Part shown: positions 34,908 through 43,619 of the stretch, piece after piece
Position numbering within the stretch: the stretch's first letter is position 1
How the letters are laid out: each line of letters opens with the position of its first letter
Origin: Hyphomicrobium nitrativorans NL23
GTDB lineage: Bacteria > Pseudomonadota > Alphaproteobacteria > Rhizobiales > Hyphomicrobiaceae
Assembly: GCF_000503895.1 (NCBI RefSeq)
Contig: NC_022997.1
Span: 3,227,821 to 3,291,820, forward strand
Length of the DNA: 64,000 bases
Direction of reading: 5' to 3'
Position numbers and translations under genes: made by a program
The notes under the pieces: model-generated
Told to the model about the DNA's origin: nothing
Database searches by the model: none
Seen by the model: only the letters and a program-made list of their open reading frames with translations

Positions 34908-36518
34908 ATGTCAGGCTTCGTTAATCTCTTCGTCTCCAACCAGCACGAGCGGCTCGTGGGCTTTATGCTTTGGCTCGCGACCACGCTCGCGCTGCTCGCT
35001 GCCGCGCTCTGGTTTGCGCGGGCGGAGTTTCACGACTCGCTTCGGCGCGATGCGATTGCGGAACTCGCGCACCTCGACACGGTTCAAAGCAACATTACGA
35101 ATGCCTTCAAAGAGCTGCAGGCCACCGTGACGGCTTCGCCGTGCAGCAGGCCTTTCATGCAGCAGCTGCGCCGCGTCGCCTTCCTGCCTGACGGCCTCAA
35201 CAAGTTCATGTATGCGCCGGGCGGCACCGTGACCTGCTCGACGAGCCTCTCGGACATCACGACCAGCCGCTCCCTCGGCCCTCCCGACTTCATGCTCCCC
35301 TCCGACGACGAGATCTCGGTGTGGGTCACGAAGCGCCTCGACGACGTCGGGTTGCCCGACATCAACGCGACCATCGTGGCGCAAGAGCCGTTCGCGATCG
35401 TCGTCCCGCGGCAGGATATGAAAGTCGAAGTCTCTTCGTGGGTGGAAAAAGAGCTCGTGCTCCGGGCTCCCGACGGGCGCGTCTGGCACCTCGATGGCGC
35501 GCGCGGACTTTTCTCCCATCAGCCGGAGGCAGATGTCGCCGACCAGCGCTCGAACTCTGCCTTGCGCCAGGTCGTTTGCGGAGAGGATCACGCCTACTGC
35601 GTCGCGGTCGGTGCGCGCTTCAGCGACGCCCTGCTGAACTGGCGCATGGAGATCGCGCTCGCGTTCGGCCTCATCGCGTTCTATGCGATCTGGCCTGCAT
35701 CTGCCGCGCATCGCGCAATCAAGAGATACTGGTCGCTCGAAGCGCGCTTCCGCCGGAACCTGAACCCAGAGTCCATCGTCTGCGCCTACCAACCCATCCT
35801 CGACCTCGGAAGCGGAAAAATCTCCGGGTGCGAAGTGCTCGTGCGCTGGCGCGACGTCGACGGCTCGCTCGTGTTCCCGGACAAGTTCATCGATATCGTG
35901 GCGCGCTCGGACAATACGCTCGCATTCACCAGGATGGTGGCGGAATGCGCCCACGCCGAGCTTTCCCAGGTGCTTCCCGCGGACACGCAGCTCCAGGTCA
36001 ATTTCAACGTGTTTCCCCGCGATCTCGACTGCGAGAAGCTCGCGAACGTTTTCAGCGCCTTCACCGCCGAGAGCGATCGCTTTCCGCTGGCGCTCGAAAT
36101 CATCGAAAGCGACGCGCTCGCCGTCGACCAAGCCCAGCACGAAATCGAGGCTCTGGCCGAGAAGGGTATCCGGACCTACATCGACGACTTCGGCAGCGGA
36201 TATTCGAGCATCCACCGCGTGGCCTCGCTCGCCATTCACGGCGTCAAGCTCGACCGCTCGTTCGCCATGGCGCCGAGCGAGAGCCTGATGGCCAAGATGC
36301 TGGTTCATGCGCTCGACATGATCGCGTCCCTGGGGCGGGAGATCGTCGTCGAGGGCGTTGAGACGCAGGAGCGGCTCGACCTGCTCGTCAAATCAGGATG
36401 CGTCGGAAAAGTACAGGGCTACCTCATCTCGCGTCCGGTCTCGATCGACCAGTTCGCAGCGTTTCTCAAAGCCCACAAGCCCGACGCTTTCAAGCCGCCG
36501 ACACAGGCCGCCGCGTGA
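34908..36518 (+). CDS. Membrane EAL-domain cyclic-di-GMP phosphodiesterase with CSS-type sensor
   Basis: Degrades c-di-GMP. Two membrane helices (about 19-36 and 249-266) flank a periplasmic CSS-like domain that holds Cys-Ser-Thr-Ser (GTVTCSTSLSD) and further cysteines (SPCSRPF, CGEDHAYC), so it may sense periplasmic redox state as known for E. coli CSS-EAL enzymes. The EAL domain (about 285-525) keeps all usual catalytic elements: SGCEVLVRW, VNFNVFPRDL, EIIESDAL, IDDFGSGYSS, VKLDRSF, VVEGVET, GKVQGY, so it should be active. 536 aa. Downstream is a strong terminator hairpin. Confidence 0.92.
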   Translation: MSGFVNLFVSNQHERLVGFMLWLATTLALLAAALWFARAEFHDSLRRDAIAELAHLDTVQSNITNAFKELQATVTASPCSRPFMQQLRRVAFLPDGLNKFMYAPGGTVTCSTSLSDITTSRSLGPPDFMLPSDDEISVWVTKRLDDVGLPDINATIVAQEPFAIVVPRQDMKVEVSSWVEKELVLRAPDGRVWHLDGARGLFSHQPEADVADQRSNSALRQVVCGEDHAYCVAVGARFSDALLNWRMEIALAFGLIAFYAIWPASAAHRAIKRYWSLEARFRRNLNPESIVCAYQPILDLGSGKISGCEVLVRWRDVDGSLVFPDKFIDIVARSDNTLAFTRMVAECAHAELSQVLPADTQLQVNFNVFPRDLDCEKLANVFSAFTAESDRFPLALEIIESDALAVDQAQHEIEALAEKGIRTYIDDFGSGYSSIHRVASLAIHGVKLDRSFAMAPSESLMAKMLVHALDMIASLGREIVVEGVETQERLDLLVKSGCVGKVQGYLISRPVSIDQFAAFLKAHKPDAFKPPTQAAA

Positions 36519-36546
36519 GCGCCGATTTTCCCGCATGACACGCCAA

Positions 36547-36570
36547 GAAGGGCCGCATGAGCGGCCCTTC
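36547..36570. terminator. Intrinsic terminator hairpin
   Basis: Perfect ten-base-pair stem gaagggccgc / gcggcccttc with loop atga, between the end of the EAL gene and the convergent small secreted protein gene. The T-tract is weak (ttccgg), so termination strength is uncertain. Confidence 0.7.
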
Positions 36571-36605
36571 CGGTTAGAGGCGTCTGGCGTGTGGGATGCC
36601 CGCCA

Positions 36606-36917
36606 TTAACGGAAGCGATGAACACGCTGGACGAGAGCCGCGTGACGACGCTCGGCGTTGCGGATCTGAGCCTTCTCGATCATCGAGAGCCTTCCGTCGC
36701 GCCAGGCGCGGCGCTTCAGGGCAGCCAGGTTAGCGGCGCTGCGTGCGATGGCCGCGCGCTGTGCCGGGCCCGCGCCGCGGTGATGCTTGATCTGCTGCTG
36801 GCTGTAACCGGACTTGTATCCCGGACCGCCGTGACCCTTGCCGGGGTGCGCCATCGCGGCGCCCGAGGTCAGCACGATTGCGGCGGCAGCGGCGCTGAGA
36901 ATGGTGGTCATCTTCAT
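36606..36917 (-). CDS. Small exported basic protein
   Basis: A 103-residue protein with a clear signal peptide (1-23, TTILSAAAAAIVLTSGAAMA) and a mature part that starts HPGKGHGGPG and is rich in Arg, Ala and His. The C-terminal half (AQRAAIARSAANLAALKRRAWRDGRLSMIEKAQIRNAERRHAAL) should be two amphipathic helices. Not a family I can name; it resembles small periplasmic helical proteins in build only. Divergent from another small secreted protein at 37218. Confidence 0.7.
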   Translation of the reverse strand: MKMTTILSAAAAAIVLTSGAAMAHPGKGHGGPGYKSGYSQQQIKHHRGAGPAQRAAIARSAANLAALKRRAWRDGRLSMIEKAQIRNAERRHAALVQRVHRFR

Positions 36918-37217
36918 GAGCTTTCGTCTCCACTTTGTTGGTTGCCCGGCCGCTCAGGGGAAGCGGTGTTTCTCGGGCCTGCACAGAGGAGAACGCGGAG
37001 ACGAAGCGCTTTCCGTCCATAAAAAGATAAAAAATTTCAGTCACTTACGGTTCATCTTCCTGAACCGCCGTTCATCCTGATTTTAGGCAATCGTTAGGCA
37101 GAACAGCAGAGATCGGAACTTTGGCCAAAGCCGGTCTCTTATTGTCGGACCTCCTCGTATGGGTCCCTGGCGCGCACAGGCGTCAGCTTTCCGGCGTCAG
37201 CTTTTGGGAGACGTGTC
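36918..37217. other. Divergent promoter region of two secreted-protein genes
   Basis: 300 bases between oppositely oriented genes. It contains a seven-base inverted repeat cggttca-tcttcc-tgaaccg at 37048-37067, then a nearby partial copy (ccgttcatcctga). These could be a regulator site. An AT-rich stretch (aaaaagataaaaaatttcag, 37020-37040) lies to its left and would suit the leftward promoter. Confidence 0.5.
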
Positions 37218-37613
37218 ATGACGACATCGCGCCCACGCATCACCGCCCTCACCCTCGCAGTTCTTGTCGCCGGCGCCGCCGTGGTCGCCACCAGCGCAAG
37301 CGCGGCCCCGCTTCCCTCCGCGCGACTGGCAGCCGGCGACGCGGCTGCCGTGTCCTCGGACACCGTGCAGCAGGTGCGCCATCGCAGATGGCGGCATCGC
37401 GGATGGTATGGGGCTGGCGTGTACGAGTTCTACGCACCGCCCGTGTACATCGTCCCGCGCTATTCGGCGTACGATTATGGGTACCCGGGCTATTACTACT
37501 ACGCGCCGCGCCGCTCCTATTACGACGACTACGTTTATTACGAGCGGCCGTACCGGCGGCACTCGCGCGCGTGGGTTCGCGAACGCTTCGAGCACCCGCT
37601 CGGGCGGCGATGA
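37218..37613 (+). CDS. Secreted Tyr/Arg-rich protein
   Basis: A 131-residue exported protein. Signal peptide about 1-29 (TALTLAVLVAGAAVVATSASA). The mature part is built of Tyr, Arg, Pro and Gly (RHRRWRHRGWYGAGVYEFYAP, PGYYYYAPRRSYYDDYVYY). Small Tyr-rich exported proteins of this look are frequent in Hyphomicrobiales; none that I know has a settled function. ATG 37218 follows ggagacgtgtc. Confidence 0.7.
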   Translation: MTTSRPRITALTLAVLVAGAAVVATSASAAPLPSARLAAGDAAAVSSDTVQQVRHRRWRHRGWYGAGVYEFYAPPVYIVPRYSAYDYGYPGYYYYAPRRSYYDDYVYYERPYRRHSRAWVRERFEHPLGRR

Positions 37614-37622
37614 ACGGCTGCG

Positions 37623-38333
37623 CTATTTCTTGCGGAACTTGTCGAGGCTGACGATCTCGGCGCCGGCCGGCTTCTCGTCGGCATTTGCGGCTTCGTCCGT
37701 AGATGCTTTATCGGGGGCGGGCTCGCTTGCGTCCTCGGCCGCAGCCTTGGACCGCTTTCCGGCGATGCTGGCCGTGCGCTCGACGTTTGCCGGCACCGGC
37801 GGCGTCTCGACCGCCTCGTTCGCACCGTCGCTCTCCCCGTCGGCAGCGGGCCGGTCACCAGCGGTGTCCACGACCTGAGGCTTACGGCGAGCCGGCTTGC
37901 GGGCTGCGCCCGAGCGCGCCGTCCCCGTGCGCGGCGTGAGGCTTTCGAAGGCGTCCGCCTCTTCCGAACGCGTTTCCTGATCCTCGAACTGAAGGCCGAA
38001 CCGCACGGAGGGGTCGAAGAACACCTTCAGAGCCGAAAACGGAACGACAAGGCGCTCGGGAATGCCGTCGAAGGTCAGCTTCACCTCGAAGCGATCTTCG
38101 CTCACGATAAGATCCCAAAACCGATGCTGAAGCACGATCGTCATCTCGCGCGGATACTTCTCGCGCAGACGCTTCGACAGCGTCACGCCAGGGGCTTCGG
38201 TCTCGAAGGAAACATAGAAATGATGATCACCGATGAGGCCAGATTTGGCGACGCGGGCGAGCACCTTGCGGACAACCCCGCGCATCGCCTCCTGGGCCAA
38301 ACCCTCATAGTCGATCGTCGACTCACCCGTCAT
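37623..38333 (-). CDS. sspB: SspB-alpha, ClpXP adaptor for ssrA-tagged proteins
   Basis: Binds the ssrA degradation tag and delivers tagged proteins to ClpXP. The N-terminal 150 residues are the alphaproteobacterial SspB fold (IDYEGLAQEAMRGVVRKVLARVA, FYVSFETEAPGV, MTIVLQHRFWDLIV, VKLTFDGIPERLVVPFSALKVFFDPSV). A long charged linker leads to the C-terminal ClpX-docking motif AEIVSLDKFRKK. 236 aa. It is next to ssrA, which makes the tag, on the same strand and downstream of it. Confidence 0.92.
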   Translation of the reverse strand: MTGESTIDYEGLAQEAMRGVVRKVLARVAKSGLIGDHHFYVSFETEAPGVTLSKRLREKYPREMTIVLQHRFWDLIVSEDRFEVKLTFDGIPERLVVPFSALKVFFDPSVRFGLQFEDQETRSEEADAFESLTPRTGTARSGAARKPARRKPQVVDTAGDRPAADGESDGANEAVETPPVPANVERTASIAGKRSKAAAEDASEPAPDKASTDEAANADEKPAGAEIVSLDKFRKK

Positions 38334-38387
38334 GCCGTCTTGCTTCGTCCCCGATCAGGCCTCGTCTCACTCGCAGCTGCGCAGATG

Positions 38388-38735
38388 AGTGGGAGGCTTC
38401 TGTTGCCCGGTGCCTCCCGAACCGCGCCTTACCCGGCTAGGGGTAAGGAGTTCCGTTTAGGCATTTCGCGCCGCATTACGCAGCGAGAGCAGCCTCAGCA
38501 TAGTTGTCATTGGCAACTATTCTGAATGACCCGATGACGGCGGTATCATGCCGAGCAAAAGCGCGCCCTTTACACCCTCGTCGATCCTAGTTCGCCCCCA
38601 TCAGCAACCCACTGGACTTTCAGGGCCGATTGCCCCAAACGCCGAATGGGCTGATGGTGGAGGCGCCGGGTACTGCCCCCGGGTCCGAACGGCTTATTAC
38701 GACGTCCATTTATCGCCATAGCCGGACGAATCCGG
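38388..38735 (-). ncRNA. ssrA: Circularly permuted two-piece tmRNA
   Basis: Minus-strand gene for tmRNA, split in two as in alphaproteobacteria. The acceptor piece comes first and ends at 38655 with cgcctccacca; just before it is ttcggac and a T-arm-like ccggg-ggcagta-cccgg. A 55-base spacer follows, then the coding piece starting at 38599 with gggggcg. The seven-base acceptor stem gggggcg/cgcctcc pairs fully and has the G3-U70 pair needed for alanine charging. After atagttgcc comes the tag frame (38514-38476) coding A-N-D-N-Y-A-E-A-A-L-A-A and a taa stop. Further on is a perfect hairpin (ccttaccc/gggtaagg, 38428-38449). Outer ends are approximate. Confidence 0.93.
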
Positions 38736-38756
38736 CACCCTGGAATATAGGCGGGG

Positions 38757-38784
38757 AGGTTAAGAATTGAAAGAGTTTGGTCAA
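38757..38784 (-). promoter_or_regulatory. Candidate ssrA promoter
   Basis: On the minus strand TTGACC (38784-38779) is followed after 16 bases by TAACCT (38762-38757), about 25-35 bases before the expected start of the acceptor piece. Spacing is slightly short and the -10 is imperfect. Confidence 0.4.
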
Positions 38785-38888
38785 AGCCCATCCTGCGACC
38801 AACGCGCAGGCTTATGAGCTAAGCTCTTGGCACCGCCCCTGTCCCCCTCCCGGCCTTCTCAGCGCCAGTTTCGAGGACCTTCATCACG

Positions 38889-39638
38889 ATGACCGAGATC
38901 GCAAGCCCGGACAGTACGCGCTCGCCCTACCGCGCCCAGGGCCCCTGGGGACCGGGCGCTGCCGTCGCCATCGCGATCGTGGCCAGTCTTGCGCCGGCGC
39001 TTATCGGCATTGCCTTCATCGCCGGGCTCTTCGAGGCGGACATGGCGTCCCTCGAAAACGCCGGTTCTCTCGCGTCCCCGATGCTGCTCGGCCAGATGAT
39101 CGCGGGGCAGATCCTTTCCCTCCTCATTATTTGGTGGGCGGCGGGCCGAAAAGGCCAGCGTGCCCAAGTGCTTCAGCTCTCGCCTGAGCGGGAGACGAGC
39201 GTGCTGACGGCGGTCGGGCTCGGCCTTCTTCTCATCGTCGCCATCGGCCCGATCGAGGTGCTGCTGTACAGGCTGGCAGACATCGACCTCTTTACGGACG
39301 GGCGGTGGCTGCTCGAAGGGCTGCGCTCTCCGTACTGGTGGGGCGTCGTGATAGCCGCCGTCGTGCTGGCGCCGCTCTGGGAAGAGGTGACCTTCCGCGG
39401 CTTCCTGCTCTCGGCGCTCGCGAAAACGCGGCTCGGCTTCTGGCCCGCTGCCGCGATCTCGGCAGCGCTCTGGACGGCACTCCACGCCGGCTATTCCTGG
39501 CCGGGGCTGGTCAGTGTGTTCCTTGCTGGCCTTGGGCTATCTTGGATCATGAAGCGGACGGGATCCATGCGCGCGGTCGTCATTGCGCACGCTGTCATCA
39601 ATGCGTTTGCGCTCACCGTGATCTCGACGTTCGCCTAA
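38889..39638 (+). CDS. CPBP-family intramembrane metalloprotease
   Basis: Integral membrane protein, 249 aa, of the Abi/CPBP (CAAX-protease-like) family, intramembrane glutamic or metal peptidases. Three catalytic motifs are present: [15 protein letters not shown] (Glu-Glu...Arg), LHAGYSW and IAHAVIN. About six to seven hydrophobic helices. The target is unknown. It lies 56 bases before thyA on the same strand. Confidence 0.9.
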   Translation: MTEIASPDSTRSPYRAQGPWGPGAAVAIAIVASLAPALIGIAFIAGLFEADMASLENAGSLASPMLLGQMIAGQILSLLIIWWAAGRKGQRAQVLQLSPERETSVLTAVGLGLLLIVAIGPIEVLLYRLADIDLFTDGRWLLEGLRSPYWWGVVIAAVVLAPLWEEVTFRGFLLSALAKTRLGFWPAAAISAALWTALHAGYSWPGLVSVFLAGLGLSWIMKRTGSMRAVVIAHAVINAFALTVISTFA

Positions 39639-39693
39639 GGGCGAACCGCGTCATCGAGGCGCGAGAGCGCGGAATCGGGGTAGGATCCACGTT

Positions 39694-40488
39694 ATGCAGC
39701 AGTATCTCGATCTTCTTCGGCGCGTGCGCACGGAAGGCGCCGCCAAATCCGACCGCACAGGCACGGGCACACGTGCTGTCTTCGGCCATCAGATGCGCTT
39801 CGACCTGGCCGAAGGATTCCCGCTGCTCACGACCAAGAAATTGCACGTGAAGTCGATCATCCACGAGTTGATCTGGTTTCTCGCGGGCGATACCAACATC
39901 GGATACCTCAAGGCCCACGGGGTGCGAATCTGGGACGAGTGGGCGCGCGAGGACGGCAGCCTCGGCCCCGTCTACGGCAAGCAGTGGCGGAGCTGGATGG
40001 CACCCGATGGGCGCACCATCGACCAGATCAGCGAGGCCGTGCATACGATCAAGACCGATCCCGACAGCCGGCGCATCATCGTGTCTGCCTGGAACCCGGC
40101 CGACATCCCGGAGATGGCGCTCGCGCCGTGCCACTGTCTGTTTCAGTTCTACGTGGCCGATGGACGGCTTTCGTGCCAGCTTTATCAACGCTCGGCGGAC
40201 GTATTCCTCGGCGCGCCGTTCAACATCGCGAGCTACGCGCTACTCACGATGATGGTGGCGCAGGTGACCGGCCTCAAGCCCGGCGACTTCGTGCATACGT
40301 TCGGCGACGCGCACCTCTATGTGAACCATTTCGAGCAGGCCGATCTGCAGCTCGCGCGCACGCCGCGGCCGCTGCCGCGGATGGCTATCAACCCCGACGT
40401 CCAATCGATCTTCGCCTTCCGCTACGAGGATTTCGCGCTCGAAGGCTACGATCCCCATCCGCACATCGCGGCACCTGTGGCGGTTTGA
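39694..40488 (+). CDS. thyA: Thymidylate synthase ThyA
   Basis: Makes dTMP from dUMP with methylene-tetrahydrofolate and releases dihydrofolate. 264 aa, the usual length. Seen: [32 protein letters not shown], nucleophile Cys in [32 protein letters not shown] and [10 protein letters not shown]. The folA gene follows after only two bases, so dihydrofolate made here is recycled by its neighbour. In a serine-cycle methylotroph methylene-tetrahydrofolate is also the C1 donor. Confidence 0.98.
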   Translation: MQQYLDLLRRVRTEGAAKSDRTGTGTRAVFGHQMRFDLAEGFPLLTTKKLHVKSIIHELIWFLAGDTNIGYLKAHGVRIWDEWAREDGSLGPVYGKQWRSWMAPDGRTIDQISEAVHTIKTDPDSRRIIVSAWNPADIPEMALAPCHCLFQFYVADGRLSCQLYQRSADVFLGAPFNIASYALLTMMVAQVTGLKPGDFVHTFGDAHLYVNHFEQADLQLARTPRPLPRMAINPDVQSIFAFRYEDFALEGYDPHPHIAAPVAV

Positions 40489-40490
40489 AT

Positions 40491-40994
40491 ATGAAAATCT
40501 CTCTCTTTGTCGCCGTGGCCGAGAACGGCGTGATCGGCGCCAAGGGCACGATGCCCTGGAAAATGTCGTCCGACCTCAAGACGTTCCGGCGGCTTACGAT
40601 GGGCAAGCCCCTCATCATGGGCCGGAAGACGTTCCAGTCGCTCAAAGGCCCGCTCGACGGGCGCGACAACATCGTGCTGACGGGCGATCCCTATTTCGAA
40701 GCCGAAGGGATCAGCATCGTCAACAGCATGGCCGACGCACTCACTCTTGCGCGCACGCTGGGGGCCGCGCGCGGAGCGGACGAGATCATGGTCATCGGCG
40801 GAGCGGACGTGTTCCGGGCCGCTCTTCCGCGCGCAGACCGCATCTACTGGACAGAGATCCACGCCACGCCCGAGGGGGACGTCTACTTCCCAGAAATCGA
40901 CCTTGCAGACTGGCAAGACGTCTCTCGCGAGGCCCTGCCACACAGCGAGAAAGACACCGTCACGGCGACGCTTCGCGTGATCGAACGGCGATAA
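40491..40994 (+). CDS. folA: Dihydrofolate reductase
   Basis: Reduces dihydrofolate to tetrahydrofolate with NADPH. 167 aa. Start MKISLFVAVAENGVIG; MPWKMSSDLKTFRRLTMGKPLIMGRKTF holds the substrate-site Asp and the NADPH loop, and IMVIGGADVF the second nucleotide motif. ATG 40491 is two bases after the thyA stop. A longer reading of this frame runs out of phase through thyA and is not real. Confidence 0.97.
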   Translation: MKISLFVAVAENGVIGAKGTMPWKMSSDLKTFRRLTMGKPLIMGRKTFQSLKGPLDGRDNIVLTGDPYFEAEGISIVNSMADALTLARTLGAARGADEIMVIGGADVFRAALPRADRIYWTEIHATPEGDVYFPEIDLADWQDVSREALPHSEKDTVTATLRVIERR

Positions 40995-41200
40995 TTTTTG
41001 CGCCCGCGCCCCAAAACGAGGGGCTCCTCCTTGACGCATGGCAGGACACAAACCAATTTCCAGCCAGCGGTTTGCGTCGTCAGGGCTCCTCCCCTATAAG
41101 CGAGGCACGATTTTCCCACGGGACCAACGCGAAGCAGGCCCCCGTTTTTGCGCGCCTTGTCCCCGGATTCACCCATCAATCGTAAAAAGGGCCCGATCAT

Positions 41201-42349
41201 ATGCCTTGGAGCAACCAGAGCGGCGGAGGTAGCAGCGGCGGCGGTAACGGCGGCGGCTGGAAAGGCGGCAGCGGGGGCGGCGGAGGCGGCGGTCCGTGGG
41301 GCCAGGGTCCCGGCTCTCAGCCTCCCGATCTCGAAGAAATGCTGAAACGCAGCCAGGATCGCATGAAGCAGGTCATGCATGGCGGCGGTGTCCCAGGGCC
41401 GCTCGCGTTCCTTGCGGCCGCCGTGGCTGTGGCCGTCATCGGTTGGTACGCTTTTACCTTCCGGGTAGATCCTGACGAACTCGGTGTCGTGATGCGCTTC
41501 GGCGAATACGTGGATCAGAGGCCTCCGGGACTTCACTTCCGCCTGCCCTACCCCATCGAAGAGATCATCAAGCCGAAGGTGACCCGGCAGAATATCATCG
41601 AGGTCGGAATGCGCTCGGGTACCGACCGCGGCTTCGGCGGCGTCGTGATCCAGGATGTCCCCGAAGAGAGCCTGATGCTCACGGGCGACGAGAATACGGT
41701 CGACATCGACTTCGTCGTCTATTGGCGCATCCGCGATGCTGCCGAGTATCTGTTCAATATCCAGAACCCCGACAATACGGTGAAGGAAGTCGCCGAGAGC
41801 GCGATGCGCGAGATCGTCGGCAAGTCGAGAATTCAACCGATCCTGACCGAAGCCCGTCAGAAGACGGAAGCGGACGTGCTGGCGCTGATCCAGCAGACGC
41901 TCGACAGCTATAAGGCCGGAATCCAGATCGACCAGGTCACGCTGCAGAAGGTCGACCCTCCCGGCGAGGTCATCGACGCATTCCGCGACGTGCAGGCCGC
42001 ACGCGCAGACCAGGAGCGCCTCCAGAACGAAGCGTTCGCCTACGCCAACAAGGTCGTGCCGGAGGCCCGAGGCGAGGCCGAGCGCATTCTCCAAGGCGCG
42101 GAAGGCTTCAAGCAACAGACGGTCGCGGAAGCGCAAGGTCAGACGGCGCGCTTCATCTCCGTCTACGACCAGTACACGAAGGCCCCGGAGGTTACCCGCA
42201 AGCGCATCTTCCTCGAAACCATGGAACGCGTTTTCGGCGGTACCGACAAAGTCATCATCGACAGCTCAAGCGGACAGGGCGTCGTGCCTTACCTGCCGCT
42301 CGATCAGCTTCAGCGCCGCCAGCCGGCCCAGGCCGAAGGGGGTAACTGA
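41201..42349 (+). CDS. hflK: HflK, SPFH-family modulator of FtsH
   Basis: With HflC forms the large cage that encloses FtsH protease in the inner membrane. 382 aa. Residues 1-40 are extremely Gly/Ser-rich (cytosolic), one membrane helix follows near 66-86 (LAFLAAAVAVAVIGWYAF), then the SPFH/band-7 domain (DELGVVMRFGEYVDQRPPGLHFRLP, DIDFVVYWRIRDAAEYLFNI) and coiled coil rich in Glu/Ala/Arg. hflC follows after three bases. A 205-base gap precedes it after folA and probably holds the operon promoter. Confidence 0.96.
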   Translation: MPWSNQSGGGSSGGGNGGGWKGGSGGGGGGGPWGQGPGSQPPDLEEMLKRSQDRMKQVMHGGGVPGPLAFLAAAVAVAVIGWYAFTFRVDPDELGVVMRFGEYVDQRPPGLHFRLPYPIEEIIKPKVTRQNIIEVGMRSGTDRGFGGVVIQDVPEESLMLTGDENTVDIDFVVYWRIRDAAEYLFNIQNPDNTVKEVAESAMREIVGKSRIQPILTEARQKTEADVLALIQQTLDSYKAGIQIDQVTLQKVDPPGEVIDAFRDVQAARADQERLQNEAFAYANKVVPEARGEAERILQGAEGFKQQTVAEAQGQTARFISVYDQYTKAPEVTRKRIFLETMERVFGGTDKVIIDSSSGQGVVPYLPLDQLQRRQPAQAEGGN

Positions 42350-42352
42350 GCC

Positions 42353-43294
42353 ATGCGGACTTTCCTGATCTTTCTTCTCGTCGTGCTGGGCATCGCCGCG
42401 GCCGGTGTCTATGCGTCGGCCTATATCGTGCATCAGAACCAGCAGGCTCTCGTGCTCGAATTCGGTAAGCCGAAGCGCGTCGTGCAGCAGCCTGGCCTGC
42501 ATTGGAAGCTGCCCGTCGTCGAAACGGTCGAAATCTTCGACAAGCGCATCCTCGACCTCGACACGGCGACGCAAGAAGTCACCGCGTCCGACCAGAAGCG
42601 TCTCATCGTGGACGCGTTTGCGCGCTACCGGATCGTCGATCCGCTCAAGTTCTACCAGACGCTCCGTTTCGAGGGTGCCGTACGCTCGCGTCTCGGACCG
42701 ATCGTAGAATCGGCCCTGCGCCGCGCGCTCGGCTCGACGACGTTCCAGGACGTCGTGCGTGACCGCCGTGACGAGCTTATGAAGCGGATCGCAGCCAACG
42801 TGAACCAGGAGGGCGCCGACTTCGGTCTAGAGGTCGTGGACGTGCGCATCAAGCGCGCGGATCTGCCCGAGCAGAACCAGAAGAGCATCTTCGACCGCAT
42901 GCGGGCCGAGCGTCAGCGCGAGGCTGCCGAGTTCCGCGCCGAGGGCGTGGGCGAAGCGAACCGCATCCGCTCCAATGCCGACCGCGAGGTGACGATCCTG
43001 ATGGCCGAGGCGACGCGCAAGGGCGAAGAGCTGCGCGGTGAAGGCGAGGCCGAGCGTAACCGCATCTTCGCCGAAGCGTTCGGACGCGACGAAGACTTCT
43101 TCGCCTTCTATCGCTCGATGCAGGCGTACGAGCAGGGTCTCAAGTCCGGCGACACGCGCCTCGTCATCTCGCCGGATAGCGACTTCTTCCGCTACTTCGC
43201 CGATCCGATGGGTGCGCCGCGGCCGGCGGCGAACGCTCCGGCTCAGAGGCAGACCACGCCCGCAACGACGGGAGCTGCCGTTCCGACGCCATGA
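42353..43294 (+). CDS. hflC: HflC, SPFH-family modulator of FtsH
   Basis: Partner of HflK. 313 aa, one N-terminal membrane helix (FLIFLLVVLGIAAAGVYASAYIV), SPFH domain (QQALVLEFGKPKRVVQQPGLHWKLP, LIVDAFARYRIVDPLKFYQTL) and long coiled coil (MRAERQREAAEFRAEGVGEANRIR). Its last bases overlap the DUF2065 gene by four (ATGA). Confidence 0.97.
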   Translation: MRTFLIFLLVVLGIAAAGVYASAYIVHQNQQALVLEFGKPKRVVQQPGLHWKLPVVETVEIFDKRILDLDTATQEVTASDQKRLIVDAFARYRIVDPLKFYQTLRFEGAVRSRLGPIVESALRRALGSTTFQDVVRDRRDELMKRIAANVNQEGADFGLEVVDVRIKRADLPEQNQKSIFDRMRAERQREAAEFRAEGVGEANRIRSNADREVTILMAEATRKGEELRGEGEAERNRIFAEAFGRDEDFFAFYRSMQAYEQGLKSGDTRLVISPDSDFFRYFADPMGAPRPAANAPAQRQTTPATTGAAVPTP

Positions 43295-43476
43295 GCGATC
43301 TCGCCGTTGCGTTGGGATTGGTGCTCGTGATCGAGGGCCTGCTTTGGGCCCTCGCTCCCGGCTTGGGACGTACGCTTATGGCCACCGCAGCCGCCACGCC
43401 GGACACACAGCTCCGGCGGGCCGGCTGGGTGGCCGTTACTTTGGGCGCTATCGTCGTGTGGCTCGTTAGGGGGTAG
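43291..43476 (+). CDS. DUF2065 small membrane protein
   Basis: A 61-residue protein with two membrane helices (VALGLVLVIEGLLWALAPGLG and AGWVAVTLGAIVVWLVRG), DUF2065/YjeT type. It overlaps hflC by four bases, and hflKC-DUF2065 is a common linkage. Function not settled. Confidence 0.9.
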   Translation: MSDLAVALGLVLVIEGLLWALAPGLGRTLMATAAATPDTQLRRAGWVAVTLGAIVVWLVRG

Positions 43477-43619
43477 CGCGTCGTCCGGAGACGGAACGCG
43501 CCGCCTGCCGCCCGCGTTGACAGCCTTCCTGCGATCTCACACCTTGGAAGACTGACAGGTCCGGCGTGCGGATCTCATCCCGGCCGGTCGGCCGCCCGCA
43601 AGGTAAGGAGCTTTCTTCG

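Noticed and set aside
41038-41232. 64-codon frame just before hflK
   Set aside because: Overlaps the hflK start, no site or family; more likely leader or promoter DNA.
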